From contig CABZVB010000005.1 of the NCBI GenBank assembly GCA_902529115.1, positions 1 through 64,000 of the forward strand: a stretch of DNA of 64,000 nucleotides. Direction: 5' to 3'. The translations under genes and the position numbers were made by a program. The notes beneath the pieces are model-generated. The model worked only from the letters and a program-made list of their open reading frames with translations, was not told the origin of the DNA and searched no databases. Origin of the DNA: an uncultured Balneola sp. GTDB taxonomy: Bacteria > Bacteroidota > Rhodothermia > Balneolales > Balneolaceae. The number at the start of each line of letters is the position of its first letter. The stretch's first letter is position 1. Below are positions 45,548-55,316 of the stretch, piece after piece.

Positions 45548-48445
45548 TTATTTACTAATGGATTCATATGCTGCATCCGCAACGGCAGCTCTTATACTGC
45601 CTATTCTTCTACCAAAAGACCGGTATGGATGTACTCTATTGGTCAAAATAATAACCCCTAAATTATGTTTTGGATCAACCCAAAAAGAGGTACCTGTGAA
45701 GCCAGTATGTCCAAAAGTATCTGGACTCATTAACGTACCTGCTGAGCTAAATCCAGATCTAGATTTTTTATCAAATCCTAAACCTCTTCCGCTCAAAGAA
45801 GTTTGTGTAGAAACAAACTCGTCGATACGCTCGCTGGATATAAAGCGCTGACCAGCATAAAATCCTTTGTTGGTTAAAAAGGTAATGTACTTTGCTATAT
45901 CTATACTATTTGAGAACAAACCAGCATGGCCTGCAACTCCATCCATGTAATAAGCTCTTTCATCGTGCACATCTGCTTGAACCAATTCCATTCTAAAGAG
46001 GGTATCCATCTCGGTAGGGGGGATGGATTGTGAGTACCAGTTCCCTATTTTCTTAGGGGTAAAAAAGGTTGAAAACATACCCATAGGATAGTGTAACTGC
46101 GAGCGGACATAGGTGTCAATTCGTTGTCCACTTACTTTTTCAATAATTTCGGCCAAAATAATTAACCCTAAATCGCTATAAACATATCGTTGATTTGGAT
46201 TCCTCTCCAAGGGCTCATTTTTGATTGCCTCAATAATCGATGCCCTATCTTTTAATTCATCTACGTACACTTTGAAGGCTGGTAGTCCTGATTCATGATT
46301 TAATAAATCTCTAATGGTAATACCTTCTTTATCATTGACTAGAAATTCAGGGATATATTGACTCACTGGGGTGTCAAGTTTAAGCAATCCACGATCGACC
46401 AAATGCATAATGGCTGTTGTGGTAGCGAGAATTTTTGTAACACTTGCAAGATCATAAGGTGTGTTGGTTTGCACAGGTGTTAGCTTTTTATAGTCTTTAT
46501 ACCCAAAGGCTTTGTTGTAGACGAGAATACCATCCTTCACTAATGCAACAACTCCACCTGGAAATACAGAATCTTTGATAGCATGATGCATAATACGATC
46601 AATTTTAGCTAGTTTTACGGATTGCATTCCCGCTTCTTCAGCCATGCCAAAATGAAGGGTGCTTTTGGGAATATGAATTCCATCTCCTAATTTAAACTTA
46701 GGGGGTATATCAATAGGTAACCGACCTTTTATATCCCTAGCACCGAATAGACTAGCGGCAGCGGCCTCACTTTGTACAGAGTTATTAGACCAGGCAATAA
46801 TTTGTACCTCAGTCTGCTTTATTGAGCTAATTAAATAAGGGTTTCCAAAGATTACAGTAACAATAGGTGTACGACTAGCTATGAGCTTACGTATAAAATT
46901 AGTTTGTGCAGAACTCAGTTGAAAATCTTGACCTACCTGGAATCGGGTAAAGGCCCCTAGTATAATAAGGTCTGAAATTCTGGCCTGTCGTATTATTTCA
47001 AGCTCCTCAGAATTGGTAGTTCGGGTGTCATGTCCGAAAAAACGAACATCGGGATGATGCTCTCTAATACCCCTTATAAAAGTGCTTTCTGGATTATCTA
47101 TTTCTGAATCACTTAAATTTACGACGGTTAATTTTGGGAAGTGTGAAGGATTAATAGGCAAAATATTTGATTCATTATTGAGTACAGTTATACTTTGTTG
47201 AGCAATACTTTTAGACTTTGCTAAGTGTTCTGATGAGGATATTATGTTCGCCATCTCTTCTATTGCAACCTTTCCTTTGGAATCGAATAATCCATATGTC
47301 GCTTTCCAATTAAGTAGCTTTAAAACGGACTCATTAACTCTCTGAATACTTAATTCCTCTGATTCAATTGCTGCAATCACCTCATCAATTGCCGTTGGTA
47401 TGTCAGGGCTCATCAGCATGAGGTCAGCACCAGCTTTTAGTGCAGCTACGACGGCATCGCCCGGTGAAAAATAGTTGGAAATTCCTTTCATACCTAACCC
47501 ATCTGTCACGATAATTCCTTCAAAGTCTAGTGAATCCTTGAGTATATCATTCAAAATACGAGGATCTAAGGTTCCCGGTAGACCAATACTGTCTGAAAAT
47601 TTAGGAAAGGAGATATGAGCAGACATGATGCTTTGAACACCGCCTTCAATGGCTGCTGTAAATGGAATTAGTTCTAAAGAGTCCAATCTAGTGTAATCAT
47701 GAGGAACAACTGGCAGGTCTAAATGGGAATCTGTTTCGGTATCTCCATGACCGGGAAAGTGTTTTGCGGTTGCAATTAAGCCCTCACTTTGAATTCCTTG
47801 GATAAAGGCCGTACCATATTCAGACACCAACTTTGGGTCCGATGAAAAGGACCGTATATTAATAATTGGGTTTTTGGGATTATTGTTTACATCTAGTACA
47901 GGTGCGAATATTTGGTGTACGCCGGCTGCCTTTGCCTCTCTTGCAGTAATTTTACCCTTCATAAATGCATTCCGAATATCTCCTGTGGCTGCTATACCCA
48001 TTGCAGGGGTTATATGAGTTGATCCATTTATACGCATAGCCGCACCAAATTCCATGTCCTGTGTAATCCATAATGGAATATTACTCAATGTTTGTAAATC
48101 ATTAATTAAGGCTGCTTGACCGTAAATATCTCCACTCATCATGATTAGACCACCAATTTGCTCTTCGGTAATTAAGCGCTCAATGGCCAGTCTAGAGTCA
48201 TCACCTCGTGCCATATAATTACCCTTAACTGGGGCAAAAAAGAGTTGAGCAACACGTTGGCGATGAGATAACTGCTTGAGTAATAATTCGGGTGTTTTTT
48301 TCTGGTTAAAGACAGTTACATAAGAATTGTGGTGTGGTATTTCTTCTCGGGTTAGTTGGGCCGATTCGTCCTGCGCACTACTTAAGCTAGCTAGTATAAG
48401 AAATACAATTAAGATGATTGAAAATAAGTATAAACCTTCTTTCAT
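45548..48445 (-). CDS. GH3 glycosidase fused to a beta-lactamase-family serine hydrolase
   Basis: A 965-residue exported protein. After a signal peptide (...ILASLSSAQ) comes a NagZ-like GH3 domain with KHFPGHGDTETDSHLDLPVV and the nucleophile region VTDGLGMKG, then a GH3 C-terminal domain (about 400-590), then a class C beta-lactamase/esterase domain with SVTK (S668, K671), YVYSDLGL and a late GHTGFTG motif. GH3 members of this type remove GlcNAc from wall fragments; the second domain may act on peptides or esters. Neighbours include a D-Ala-D-Ala dipeptidase, a cytidine deaminase and a penicillin-acylase homolog. Domain calls are firm; substrate is inferred. Confidence 0.9.
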   Translation of the reverse strand: MKEGLYLFSIILIVFLILASLSSAQDESAQLTREEIPHHNSYVTVFNQKKTPELLLKQLSHRQRVAQLFFAPVKGNYMARGDDSRLAIERLITEEQIGGLIMMSGDIYGQAALINDLQTLSNIPLWITQDMEFGAAMRINGSTHITPAMGIAATGDIRNAFMKGKITAREAKAAGVHQIFAPVLDVNNNPKNPIINIRSFSSDPKLVSEYGTAFIQGIQSEGLIATAKHFPGHGDTETDSHLDLPVVPHDYTRLDSLELIPFTAAIEGGVQSIMSAHISFPKFSDSIGLPGTLDPRILNDILKDSLDFEGIIVTDGLGMKGISNYFSPGDAVVAALKAGADLMLMSPDIPTAIDEVIAAIESEELSIQRVNESVLKLLNWKATYGLFDSKGKVAIEEMANIISSSEHLAKSKSIAQQSITVLNNESNILPINPSHFPKLTVVNLSDSEIDNPESTFIRGIREHHPDVRFFGHDTRTTNSEELEIIRQARISDLIILGAFTRFQVGQDFQLSSAQTNFIRKLIASRTPIVTVIFGNPYLISSIKQTEVQIIAWSNNSVQSEAAAASLFGARDIKGRLPIDIPPKFKLGDGIHIPKSTLHFGMAEEAGMQSVKLAKIDRIMHHAIKDSVFPGGVVALVKDGILVYNKAFGYKDYKKLTPVQTNTPYDLASVTKILATTTAIMHLVDRGLLKLDTPVSQYIPEFLVNDKEGITIRDLLNHESGLPAFKVYVDELKDRASIIEAIKNEPLERNPNQRYVYSDLGLIILAEIIEKVSGQRIDTYVRSQLHYPMGMFSTFFTPKKIGNWYSQSIPPTEMDTLFRMELVQADVHDERAYYMDGVAGHAGLFSNSIDIAKYITFLTNKGFYAGQRFISSERIDEFVSTQTSLSGRGLGFDKKSRSGFSSAGTLMSPDTFGHTGFTGTSFWVDPKHNLGVIILTNRVHPYRSFGRRIGSIRAAVADAAYESISK

Positions 48446-48514
48446 ACGAGGTTAAGTGGGAATTAATCAATATTTATGTAACTGTATTTAGTCTCAATAG
48501 CAGACATTAAAAAA

Positions 48515-50944
48515 TTACTGAACTGGAATCAATTGCATATGTTGCCAATTACTTGGTTTAACGTATGAGCTATCTTGCACAAGTTCTTTATAACGGCCTT
48601 CCAGCCATAAAGGAGTTTGATCGCCAAAATGGGATGAAAATGGATTACCAGATTGACCTGTTGGTAAAACACTTTGAGAAAATCTTAGGTCAGCGAGATC
48701 GACTATTCTTCTAACCGAAGCTCCTAGCACCATTTCAAAGGGGTTATCCCAGCTATATTGGCCATTATTTATTGTCATACCTTGCCCGGGAACCTCAAAT
48801 GGTCCATGACTTAGGATGTTATCTACAATCAATTTGAGCGCTTTGGGTGATGAAGAATCTTGTGTCGCTTCCTTGAATAAGGGTGGTGAAAAACGAATAG
48901 TATGCAATTGCTCCCATCTCCACTCGAAAGGTTCAGAGCCGTATAAATCACTTAGATAATAGATAGTCTCCTGCATGCTCTTAACAATAATATCCTCAAT
49001 AGTTTCTACCTCTGTAGTTAGTATATTGTCAAACAGCCTACTCTTAGTTTTAATTAAGTGAGGCATCACTCGGACTGGTATGAGTTCATGTCTCACAAAA
49101 TGGCGATAGCTATCCTCACCAAATTCATCTAATAAAGTATTTCGAGTGAATTGTAGGAAAAAAACATCAAATATAGATGCAGCAGTGGAATTCTTTGTAT
49201 AATTGTAATCCCAATTTTTAAGGTAACTCAATGCAATGCTAAAATCATACTCCTGTTGGGATTCAATAAAGTTAACTATTATAGGTGTTATTGATGCTGC
49301 AAAATGAGAGAAGACATCATTTTGCAGCGAACCTATTTCTACCGTCGAAAAGACGCTATCAGTATCTATTAATTCTTCTATTCGTTGAATTCGTGAAGGA
49401 GGCTCCCAAAAACTTGCAATATAGTGAGAATACGCGTCTGTCGTAATTTTATTGTTGGCATTAGCAATCCATCCTTTGTTAGGATTTATAATTGAAGGCA
49501 ATTCATCAAATGGTATCCAAGATTGCCAATCATAGTCTTGGTCCCAACCCGGTCGTAAAAGTAACGGGTCATGTTTACGAATAGGTAATTTTGCTACACT
49601 AAACATGGCAATATTGTCGCTTTTATCAGCATACATAATATTTTGACCTGGAACACCATAATTTTTTAAGGCGTCTTGGAAGCTTTTAATATCTTTGGAC
49701 CAATTAATTTCATGTATACTCTTAATCTCATGGCTAATTTCATGTCCGGTCCATCGCATTGAAATTACCTGATTTTTCACTATCTCTTTTGTGGGGTAAA
49801 TATCACTAATAACCGGACCATGTATTGTGGTTCGAATATCAAAAAATTGATCATGAGAATCTTTTATTTTGATAAGTTCTCTTCTAATATCAAAAGGCAG
49901 ATAAGCCAGACCCTCAGGAGTATCTCTTCTGTACTTACCTCGGTCTTGAGGATCTACAATTTCCAAATAGAAATCGGTATCATCTGCCATAATATTCGTA
50001 AAGCTCCATGCTAGATCATCATTTTGGCCAAGTACAATTCCCGGTAAACCAGCCAAGGTTACCCCTGATATATTACGCCCATCAACGTGTACATGAATTT
50101 CATACCATTTTCCAGGCATATCTAAGCCAAGATGCGGATCCCCTGCTAAGATGGGATAGCCTGTATTAGTTTTAGATCCATCAATAGCCAAGGCATTACT
50201 TCCCACAGCAGATCCGCCAATTTCTAACAAGTCACGTCGTTGCCATTCTAAGTCTAATAATCCCAATAGTGACTGGCTTTCCTGATTGTTTAAGGTAGTA
50301 GGTAAATCTTCGGACCATCCAACCATTATCGCCTTAAAGTCGTCAATGGACAATTTTTGCATCAAATCCTGATACATAAGTTCACTCCACCAGCTCAAAT
50401 TTAAATCCCAAGCCATTAGTCTAGACAATCCAATAGAGTGAGTAACGGTCCATTGTATTGGAGTAATTTCTGTTAGGGCGAATTCAACAGGTAAGCGATC
50501 GGAGTGTGTTTTAATGAAAGAATTAACACCTTGTGAATAGGCCTTTAGAATAGACTTTTCTTCAATGCTTAGTTGCTTCTCAATTTTTTTTGCTGTGTGC
50601 CAAAATCCTAGGGTGCGTTGATACTGATCCAATGGGACTAAATCTTTGCCAAAGAATTCAGCAAACCTACCTTCCATCGCGAGTTGGGAAAGTGTCATTT
50701 GCCACAAACGATCCTGTGCATGTACATAACCCATTGCATAATACATATCAGGTTCATTCATAGCATAGATGTGTGGTACACCAAAATCATCCCAGTAAAT
50801 ATTAACAGCGTCGATTAGGTACATATGTTCACTGGTCTGTTCATAGTTAGGTAATGGCTTCCAAAAAGTCCAATAAAAAGCGGTAATTGCTATACCTAAA
50901 AATAGAAACACTAAAAAAAGAGCGAATTTTATAATCGTATTCAT
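48515..50944 (-). CDS. Penicillin acylase family (Ntn hydrolase) protein
   Basis: An 809-residue precursor with one N-terminal membrane segment (about 5-27). Autoproteolysis probably occurs before S249 in AVGSNALAIDGSK, giving a small alpha and large beta chain; AGDPHLGLDMPGKWYEIH and LPGIVLGQNDDLAWSFTN are the usual following motifs, with the oxyanion Asn in the NANNK stretch. Members hydrolyse amides such as N-acyl-homoserine lactones, acylated amino acids or beta-lactam side chains; the actual substrate is unknown. It is upstream of the GH3/beta-lactamase gene by 69 bases on the same strand. Confidence 0.9.
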   Translation of the reverse strand: MNTIIKFALFLVFLFLGIAITAFYWTFWKPLPNYEQTSEHMYLIDAVNIYWDDFGVPHIYAMNEPDMYYAMGYVHAQDRLWQMTLSQLAMEGRFAEFFGKDLVPLDQYQRTLGFWHTAKKIEKQLSIEEKSILKAYSQGVNSFIKTHSDRLPVEFALTEITPIQWTVTHSIGLSRLMAWDLNLSWWSELMYQDLMQKLSIDDFKAIMVGWSEDLPTTLNNQESQSLLGLLDLEWQRRDLLEIGGSAVGSNALAIDGSKTNTGYPILAGDPHLGLDMPGKWYEIHVHVDGRNISGVTLAGLPGIVLGQNDDLAWSFTNIMADDTDFYLEIVDPQDRGKYRRDTPEGLAYLPFDIRRELIKIKDSHDQFFDIRTTIHGPVISDIYPTKEIVKNQVISMRWTGHEISHEIKSIHEINWSKDIKSFQDALKNYGVPGQNIMYADKSDNIAMFSVAKLPIRKHDPLLLRPGWDQDYDWQSWIPFDELPSIINPNKGWIANANNKITTDAYSHYIASFWEPPSRIQRIEELIDTDSVFSTVEIGSLQNDVFSHFAASITPIIVNFIESQQEYDFSIALSYLKNWDYNYTKNSTAASIFDVFFLQFTRNTLLDEFGEDSYRHFVRHELIPVRVMPHLIKTKSRLFDNILTTEVETIEDIIVKSMQETIYYLSDLYGSEPFEWRWEQLHTIRFSPPLFKEATQDSSSPKALKLIVDNILSHGPFEVPGQGMTINNGQYSWDNPFEMVLGASVRRIVDLADLRFSQSVLPTGQSGNPFSSHFGDQTPLWLEGRYKELVQDSSYVKPSNWQHMQLIPVQ

Positions 50945-51145
50945 AGAAACAGATAATTAGGTTGAATTTAACTGACTAATTGGATAGGATTTATGTTTAG
51001 AAAATATTGACTCTATATAGGAATTAACATGAGCGGTTATTAACTAATTAAATCTAATAACTAAGAAATTAATCCCAAAGGCGTAATTATAAAATTAAAT
51101 GCCAAGATTAGTAAAATTTTACTTATAAAAATTGGTGAAGCAAAG

Positions 51146-52024
51146 ATGCATAATCAACATATAAACTCAATAGCTATTATAGGAGCTGGTACGATGGGAA
51201 ATGGAATTGCGCATGTTTGTGCTATGTCTGGTCTTCCTGTAAAATTAATGGATAGAAGTATAGAACAGCTCAAAATAGCAAGTCAAACGATTGAAAAAAA
51301 TTTAAAACGGATGGTTCAAAAACAGAGGATTAGACCAGATCAGGTAAGCTCTACTTTAGCTCGTATTCAAAGCTATACAGATATCAAGCAAGCGATAGTA
51401 GATGCAGATATAATAGTGGAAGTAGTACCAGAGCAGATTTCAGTAAAGAAAGCGGTATGGAGTGAAATAGAACAGGAAATCGACCCCAAACGACTGAAAC
51501 AAACAATATTTGCTACTAATACCTCCTCGATATCGATTTCTGAATTAGCAAAAGAGTTGACATTTCCTGAAAATATGATCGGAATGCATTTCTTTAATCC
51601 AGTTCCAGTAATGAGTTTGGTTGAAATAATACTTGGGCAAAAAACTAGTGAGAAGACCTTTAAAAAAGTAGAACGCCTTACTACAGATCTTGGTAAAACT
51701 CCTATACGAGTACATGATTTTCCTGGGTTTGTGAGTAATCGTATTCTTATGCCTATGATTAATGAAGCTATTTATGCACTGTATGAGGGTGTCGCTGAAA
51801 AAGAAGCTATAGATCAAGTAATGACCTTGGGCATGGCTCATCCAATGGGACCTTTGCGACTGGCCGATTTTATAGGATTAGATGTGTGTTTAAATATCAT
51901 GAAGGTACTACATAAGGGCTTTCAAGACGACAAATACAGCCCCTGTCCACTACTGATAAAAATGGTAGATGAAGGCCATTTAGGAAATAAAACTGGATAT
52001 GGGTTTTATACGTATACTGTCTGA
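51146..52024 (+). CDS. 3-hydroxybutyryl-CoA dehydrogenase
   Basis: NAD-dependent oxidation of 3-hydroxyacyl-CoA in beta-oxidation or butyrate-type pathways. The Rossmann motif AIIGAGTMGNGIAHVCAMSG opens the protein; ATNTSSISI, GMHFFNPVPVMSLVEII (catalytic His) and DFPGFVSNRILMPMINEA are the family signatures, and GNKTGYGFYTY closes it. 292 residues. It stands alone and divergent from the penicillin-acylase gene over a 201-base gap with no clear structure. Confidence 0.94.
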   Translation: MHNQHINSIAIIGAGTMGNGIAHVCAMSGLPVKLMDRSIEQLKIASQTIEKNLKRMVQKQRIRPDQVSSTLARIQSYTDIKQAIVDADIIVEVVPEQISVKKAVWSEIEQEIDPKRLKQTIFATNTSSISISELAKELTFPENMIGMHFFNPVPVMSLVEIILGQKTSEKTFKKVERLTTDLGKTPIRVHDFPGFVSNRILMPMINEAIYALYEGVAEKEAIDQVMTLGMAHPMGPLRLADFIGLDVCLNIMKVLHKGFQDDKYSPCPLLIKMVDEGHLGNKTGYGFYTYTV

Positions 52025-52328
52025 AAGTATTGCAATGAAATAAGTTAAGGGAATGATGAGGTAATTCACGCACAAAAAAACTAATTAATTTTTTTTTTTT
52101 TTTTGATATTTACTTGCAATAAAGTAGTAATGATAGATTAATTGAGTTTAATTAGTATGATTGAAAAATTATAACTCATTGTGCAACATATAGTTGCAAG
52201 AATAAATTATTAAACCAATAATGGAAGCGCTTTTATAATTAAAACCACAACTTATTTGTTTGGTTGGGAACTAATCAAGAATTAGTATTAGTTATATTTA
52301 AGTAAATCTTTAACTAAACGGAGAATTA
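52025..52328 (+). promoter_or_regulatory. Control region upstream of the rhodopsin gene
   Basis: 304 bases without a gene. It has a run of 16 T (52089-52104), which may end hbd-type transcripts, then a dyad TGCAAC-ATATA-GTTGCA (52182-52198) that could be an operator, with a further TTGCAA about 70 bases before it. A good ribosome site ACGGAG lies five bases before the rhodopsin ATG. A convincing -33/-7 promoter pair could not be fixed. Confidence 0.5.
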
Positions 52329-53096
52329 ATGGAATTAAGTACATTAAGTATGGAGCAATACTCCCTTGTCTACAATATGTTATCATTTTGTATAGCATCT
52401 ATGGTCTTCTCTGGACTGTTCTTTATAATAGCCAAGGATAGAGTAGCTCCCCAGTATAGAATGTCTGTCATTCTTTCAACAATGGTTGTTGGAATTGCTG
52501 GTTATCACTATTTTCGAATTTTTGGATCGTGGGAAGCAGCTTTTGTTTTAGAAGGCGGTGCTTATGTGGCTTCTGGAACTCCTTTCAATGATGCTTACCG
52601 CTACATGGATTGGCTTCTTACAGTACCACTACTCGTTGTAGAATTATTACTACTTTGCAGTGTTGCTGCTGAGAAGAAAGAAGATTTAATCTTTAAAACA
52701 GTTGTAGCAACAGTATTAATGCTAGTATTTGGATACCTTGGTGAGACCAATGGTGGTACATCACTAACTGACTCGAGAGGTATTTTTGGCTTCTTAAGTA
52801 CTGTTCCATTTGTATACATAGTTTGGGTGCTGTGGAATGAAGTTACTATTGCAATGGCAGATAAGGAAGGTCATTTAAAAATTCTTTATAGAAATATTAG
52901 ATTACTCCTAATCTTCACATGGGGTTACTATCCAATAGTTTACATGGCACCATTTATAATGGATCCAAGTTCAGCTCTTGTAAATGTACAAGTTGGTTAC
53001 ACTATTGCTGATGTAGCTGCAAAAGCAGGATACGGATGTTTGATTTATGCAATTGCTAGAGCCAAATCAGACGAAGAAGGATTTGCAGTGGCTTAA
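52329..53096 (+). CDS. Xanthorhodopsin-like light-driven proton pump
   Basis: Seven-helix retinal protein of 255 residues. Helix C carries D94, T98 and E105 (RYMDWLLTVPLLVVE), the DTE set of outward proton pumps. L102, at the tuning position, predicts green absorption. The retinal lysine is K232 in IADVAAKAGYG. Many stretches match Salinibacter xanthorhodopsin as I recall it (QYSLV.NM, GYHYFRI..SWEAA, FGYLGE, RGIFGFLSTVPF), and G154 falls where xanthorhodopsin has the glycine that makes room for a carotenoid antenna. It converges with the blh gene, which should supply retinal. Ion specificity is well supported; antenna binding is inferred. Confidence 0.95.
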   Translation: MELSTLSMEQYSLVYNMLSFCIASMVFSGLFFIIAKDRVAPQYRMSVILSTMVVGIAGYHYFRIFGSWEAAFVLEGGAYVASGTPFNDAYRYMDWLLTVPLLVVELLLLCSVAAEKKEDLIFKTVVATVLMLVFGYLGETNGGTSLTDSRGIFGFLSTVPFVYIVWVLWNEVTIAMADKEGHLKILYRNIRLLLIFTWGYYPIVYMAPFIMDPSSALVNVQVGYTIADVAAKAGYGCLIYAIARAKSDEEGFAVA

Positions 53097-53121
53097 TCGT
53101 TGATACGTTTAAGTTTGCAGT

Positions 53122-53154
53122 AAAAGCCACATTATTGAATGTGGCTTTTTTTTT
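53122..53154. terminator. Shared terminator between rhodopsin and blh
   Basis: Stem AAAAGCCACATT/AATGTGGCTTTT with a four-base loop followed by nine T, 25 bases after the rhodopsin stop. The A run at its left side makes it usable for the convergent minus-strand blh gene, which ends 18 bases away. Confidence 0.9.
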
Positions 53155-53171
53155 ACCCTTTTTTTAAAACT

Positions 53172-54128
53172 TTATTCACTAATTTTAGTTTTATCAAAGG
53201 CACGATACATTTGTTCAACCACAAGCATATGGGGTAAGGTAATAACACTTATTAAAGTGAATAAAACAGCTACCAATAAAGCTTCGTCGCCAAATGCCTC
53301 GACCAAGAAATAAATAAGTATAAGCCCTATATACGATATTACCGAGAATACAGCGGTTTCTTTATAAAACCATCCAAAACCAACTTGCTCATTTTTACTG
53401 CTTAAAAAATCCAACATGGTTTTTGTGTGATTATATCCATGCCATAATCCAAAATATAAAGCAAAAGCAAAAATAGGATCAACCATTGAAAACAAAGCAG
53501 GTACCACAAATGCATCTAAGGTTAGCCAATTTTTTAAGGGTACTTTTTTTGAGATAAAGCTTCCCAATAAATAAATACAGGGATACAATAAGGCAAAAAA
53601 TAATCGTAAGTCTTCTATAGTAACAAAGTTATAGACTATAGATATAAGCGATACACCAGTGACCGATTCTACAATCCGAGAAGTATAAAAAGGATCGCTT
53701 CCGAAAAGAATGAGTCCAGCTATACTTAATCCTCTCGCTAAAATAAATAACTGCTTTATCAAACCATTTAGTGGTAAACGTTCAGTATCGGATTGTCCAA
53801 AATGATATAAAGTGAACAGCATAAATAATAAAAATCCTACAAAAGGTTGGACATACCAGAGCCAAGCGTACACAGCAACTACCAAAAGGTATCCTGCATA
53901 AAATACTAACTGAGTTTTCACAGTTTCTTCTTTATGCAGTGCTTTAAAATAGATTTTGTGGTCTAATGCACCGTGAGGCATACCTATAATCAGGATTGAG
54001 GCTGCTAATGCATAGTAACGAATAGCTTCAAACCATTGGTTAAAAAAAAAATTTAGCCCAATGATTGCTAGGCCAACAAATACTTGTAATTGAATAATTT
54101 CGTTGTTGGTTTTAGCATGTATAGCCAT
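53172..54128 (-). CDS. blh: Brp/Blh-family beta-carotene 15,15'-dioxygenase
   Basis: Splits beta-carotene into two retinals for the rhodopsin. About eight hydrophobic segments in 318 residues; the iron-binding histidines are expected in GMPHGALDHK, LYHFGQSD, GLWHGYNHTK and LPHMLVVEQ, all present. The convergent position next to the proton pump supports retinal production as its role. No carotenoid synthesis (crt) genes are in the window. Confidence 0.93.
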   Translation of the reverse strand: MAIHAKTNNEIIQLQVFVGLAIIGLNFFFNQWFEAIRYYALAASILIIGMPHGALDHKIYFKALHKEETVKTQLVFYAGYLLVVAVYAWLWYVQPFVGFLLFMLFTLYHFGQSDTERLPLNGLIKQLFILARGLSIAGLILFGSDPFYTSRIVESVTGVSLISIVYNFVTIEDLRLFFALLYPCIYLLGSFISKKVPLKNWLTLDAFVVPALFSMVDPIFAFALYFGLWHGYNHTKTMLDFLSSKNEQVGFGWFYKETAVFSVISYIGLILIYFLVEAFGDEALLVAVLFTLISVITLPHMLVVEQMYRAFDKTKISE

Positions 54129-54276
54129 AATAATGTGTTTGTTATAATGATGAGGGTTAATATTACTAATCGGTTGTTTAAAACCAAGTTAGCAAAAGAA
54201 ATTTGAGTAATAGAATTCTTGTATAAGCTGGTCGAATCTTTCTATACTTACATATTTTATCGATTTTGATATTAGC

Positions 54277-55233
54277 TTACTTAAAATGCATTATGGTACA
54301 ACCATTCATATTTTTCCGATTTAGCACCTTTTTTTCAATTGCATTTAGCTTAGAATTGATCGGAATAGTTTGTTTATCCAACAGCTCAGGTAAACCAGCC
54401 CATTCATGTACCAGGATAAATCCATTCTTACATCCTATGGAGATGATGTGCTCTTTTGTTAAGTTAGTCTGTAATTGTTCTCCTGTTATTTGTACACCAA
54501 GCTCAAAAAAGAAACGTTGTTTGCTGCTTAATAAGCTACGATCAAAATGAGTGCTTATCCACTCATTTTCTGGATGAAGACGCTTTATTTGTGATAGTAA
54601 AGACTGTAGATTTTTTCTGGGAATGTAATCGATAAATCCTTCCGTAATAAATAAACAAGCTTCACTAGAATTAAACGCAGAATGTAGCGTTAAGGACTGC
54701 TCTAGAGAATCGTTCATTGCATCAAAGTCAATAAAATGTACCTTTTGGTTTAGTGTTGGCAAAAGTTTCATTTTAATGCTAATCATGGGTTCGATGTCTA
54801 ATTCAAAGCTGGTACACTTATCTGAAAAAAGCCACCCTAAATGATCCAGACCACTCCCCAAGATTACCAATTGTTTGATAGTAGCATGGGCATTCATTAA
54901 ACGAGCATGGATGGCCCTTTGTAAAACTAATTTTCTAAAAATTATATGGTGTAAATCACCTTTCAGTAGCCAATCATCAAGTTGTAGCATGTAGGAAATC
55001 CATGCGGCATTCCATTGATTTTTGAGGTTTTTTCCATCTTGAACACCACCTGTCTTAACTTTTTCAGTGATGTTATCTGAGTTCATTAAGCGCCCAAAAC
55101 GACTTAACTTCCGTTCAGTTTGATCATAGTAAGTGTGAAGCTTGGTAGGAAAGAGTGGAGCGATTTCCGGATATTTTCTTAGGGTATTAAATTTTGAATA
55201 AACATTGAAGGCTGTTTTAGATGTAATAAACAT
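54277..55233 (-). CDS. Class I SAM methyltransferase, LCMT/Ppm1-like family
   Basis: A 318-residue cytoplasmic protein. The SAM site is the QLVILGSGLDHLGW stretch with SFELD as the acidic loop and LFITEGFIDYIP as the following motif, typical of the leucine-carboxyl-methyltransferase-like (TIGR00027) group. The N terminus has the family's RA.A...D region in the form KNQWNAAWISYML. Substrate unknown; small-molecule or protein carboxylates are possible. It follows blh on the same strand after 148 bases. Confidence 0.78.
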   Translation of the reverse strand: MFITSKTAFNVYSKFNTLRKYPEIAPLFPTKLHTYYDQTERKLSRFGRLMNSDNITEKVKTGGVQDGKNLKNQWNAAWISYMLQLDDWLLKGDLHHIIFRKLVLQRAIHARLMNAHATIKQLVILGSGLDHLGWLFSDKCTSFELDIEPMISIKMKLLPTLNQKVHFIDFDAMNDSLEQSLTLHSAFNSSEACLFITEGFIDYIPRKNLQSLLSQIKRLHPENEWISTHFDRSLLSSKQRFFFELGVQITGEQLQTNLTKEHIISIGCKNGFILVHEWAGLPELLDKQTIPINSKLNAIEKKVLNRKNMNGCTIMHFK

Positions 55234-55316
55234 AACTGGGATAATTCCTCAATCCTCATGATGACTTAATCTAATTATCTGTGTAATCTTCATAACACAT
55301 TTTGGCTAGTAGTGAT

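Noticed and set aside
52329-53096. Sodium or chloride pump
   Set aside because: Helix C has D/T/E and not the NDQ or NTQ sets of sodium and chloride pumps.
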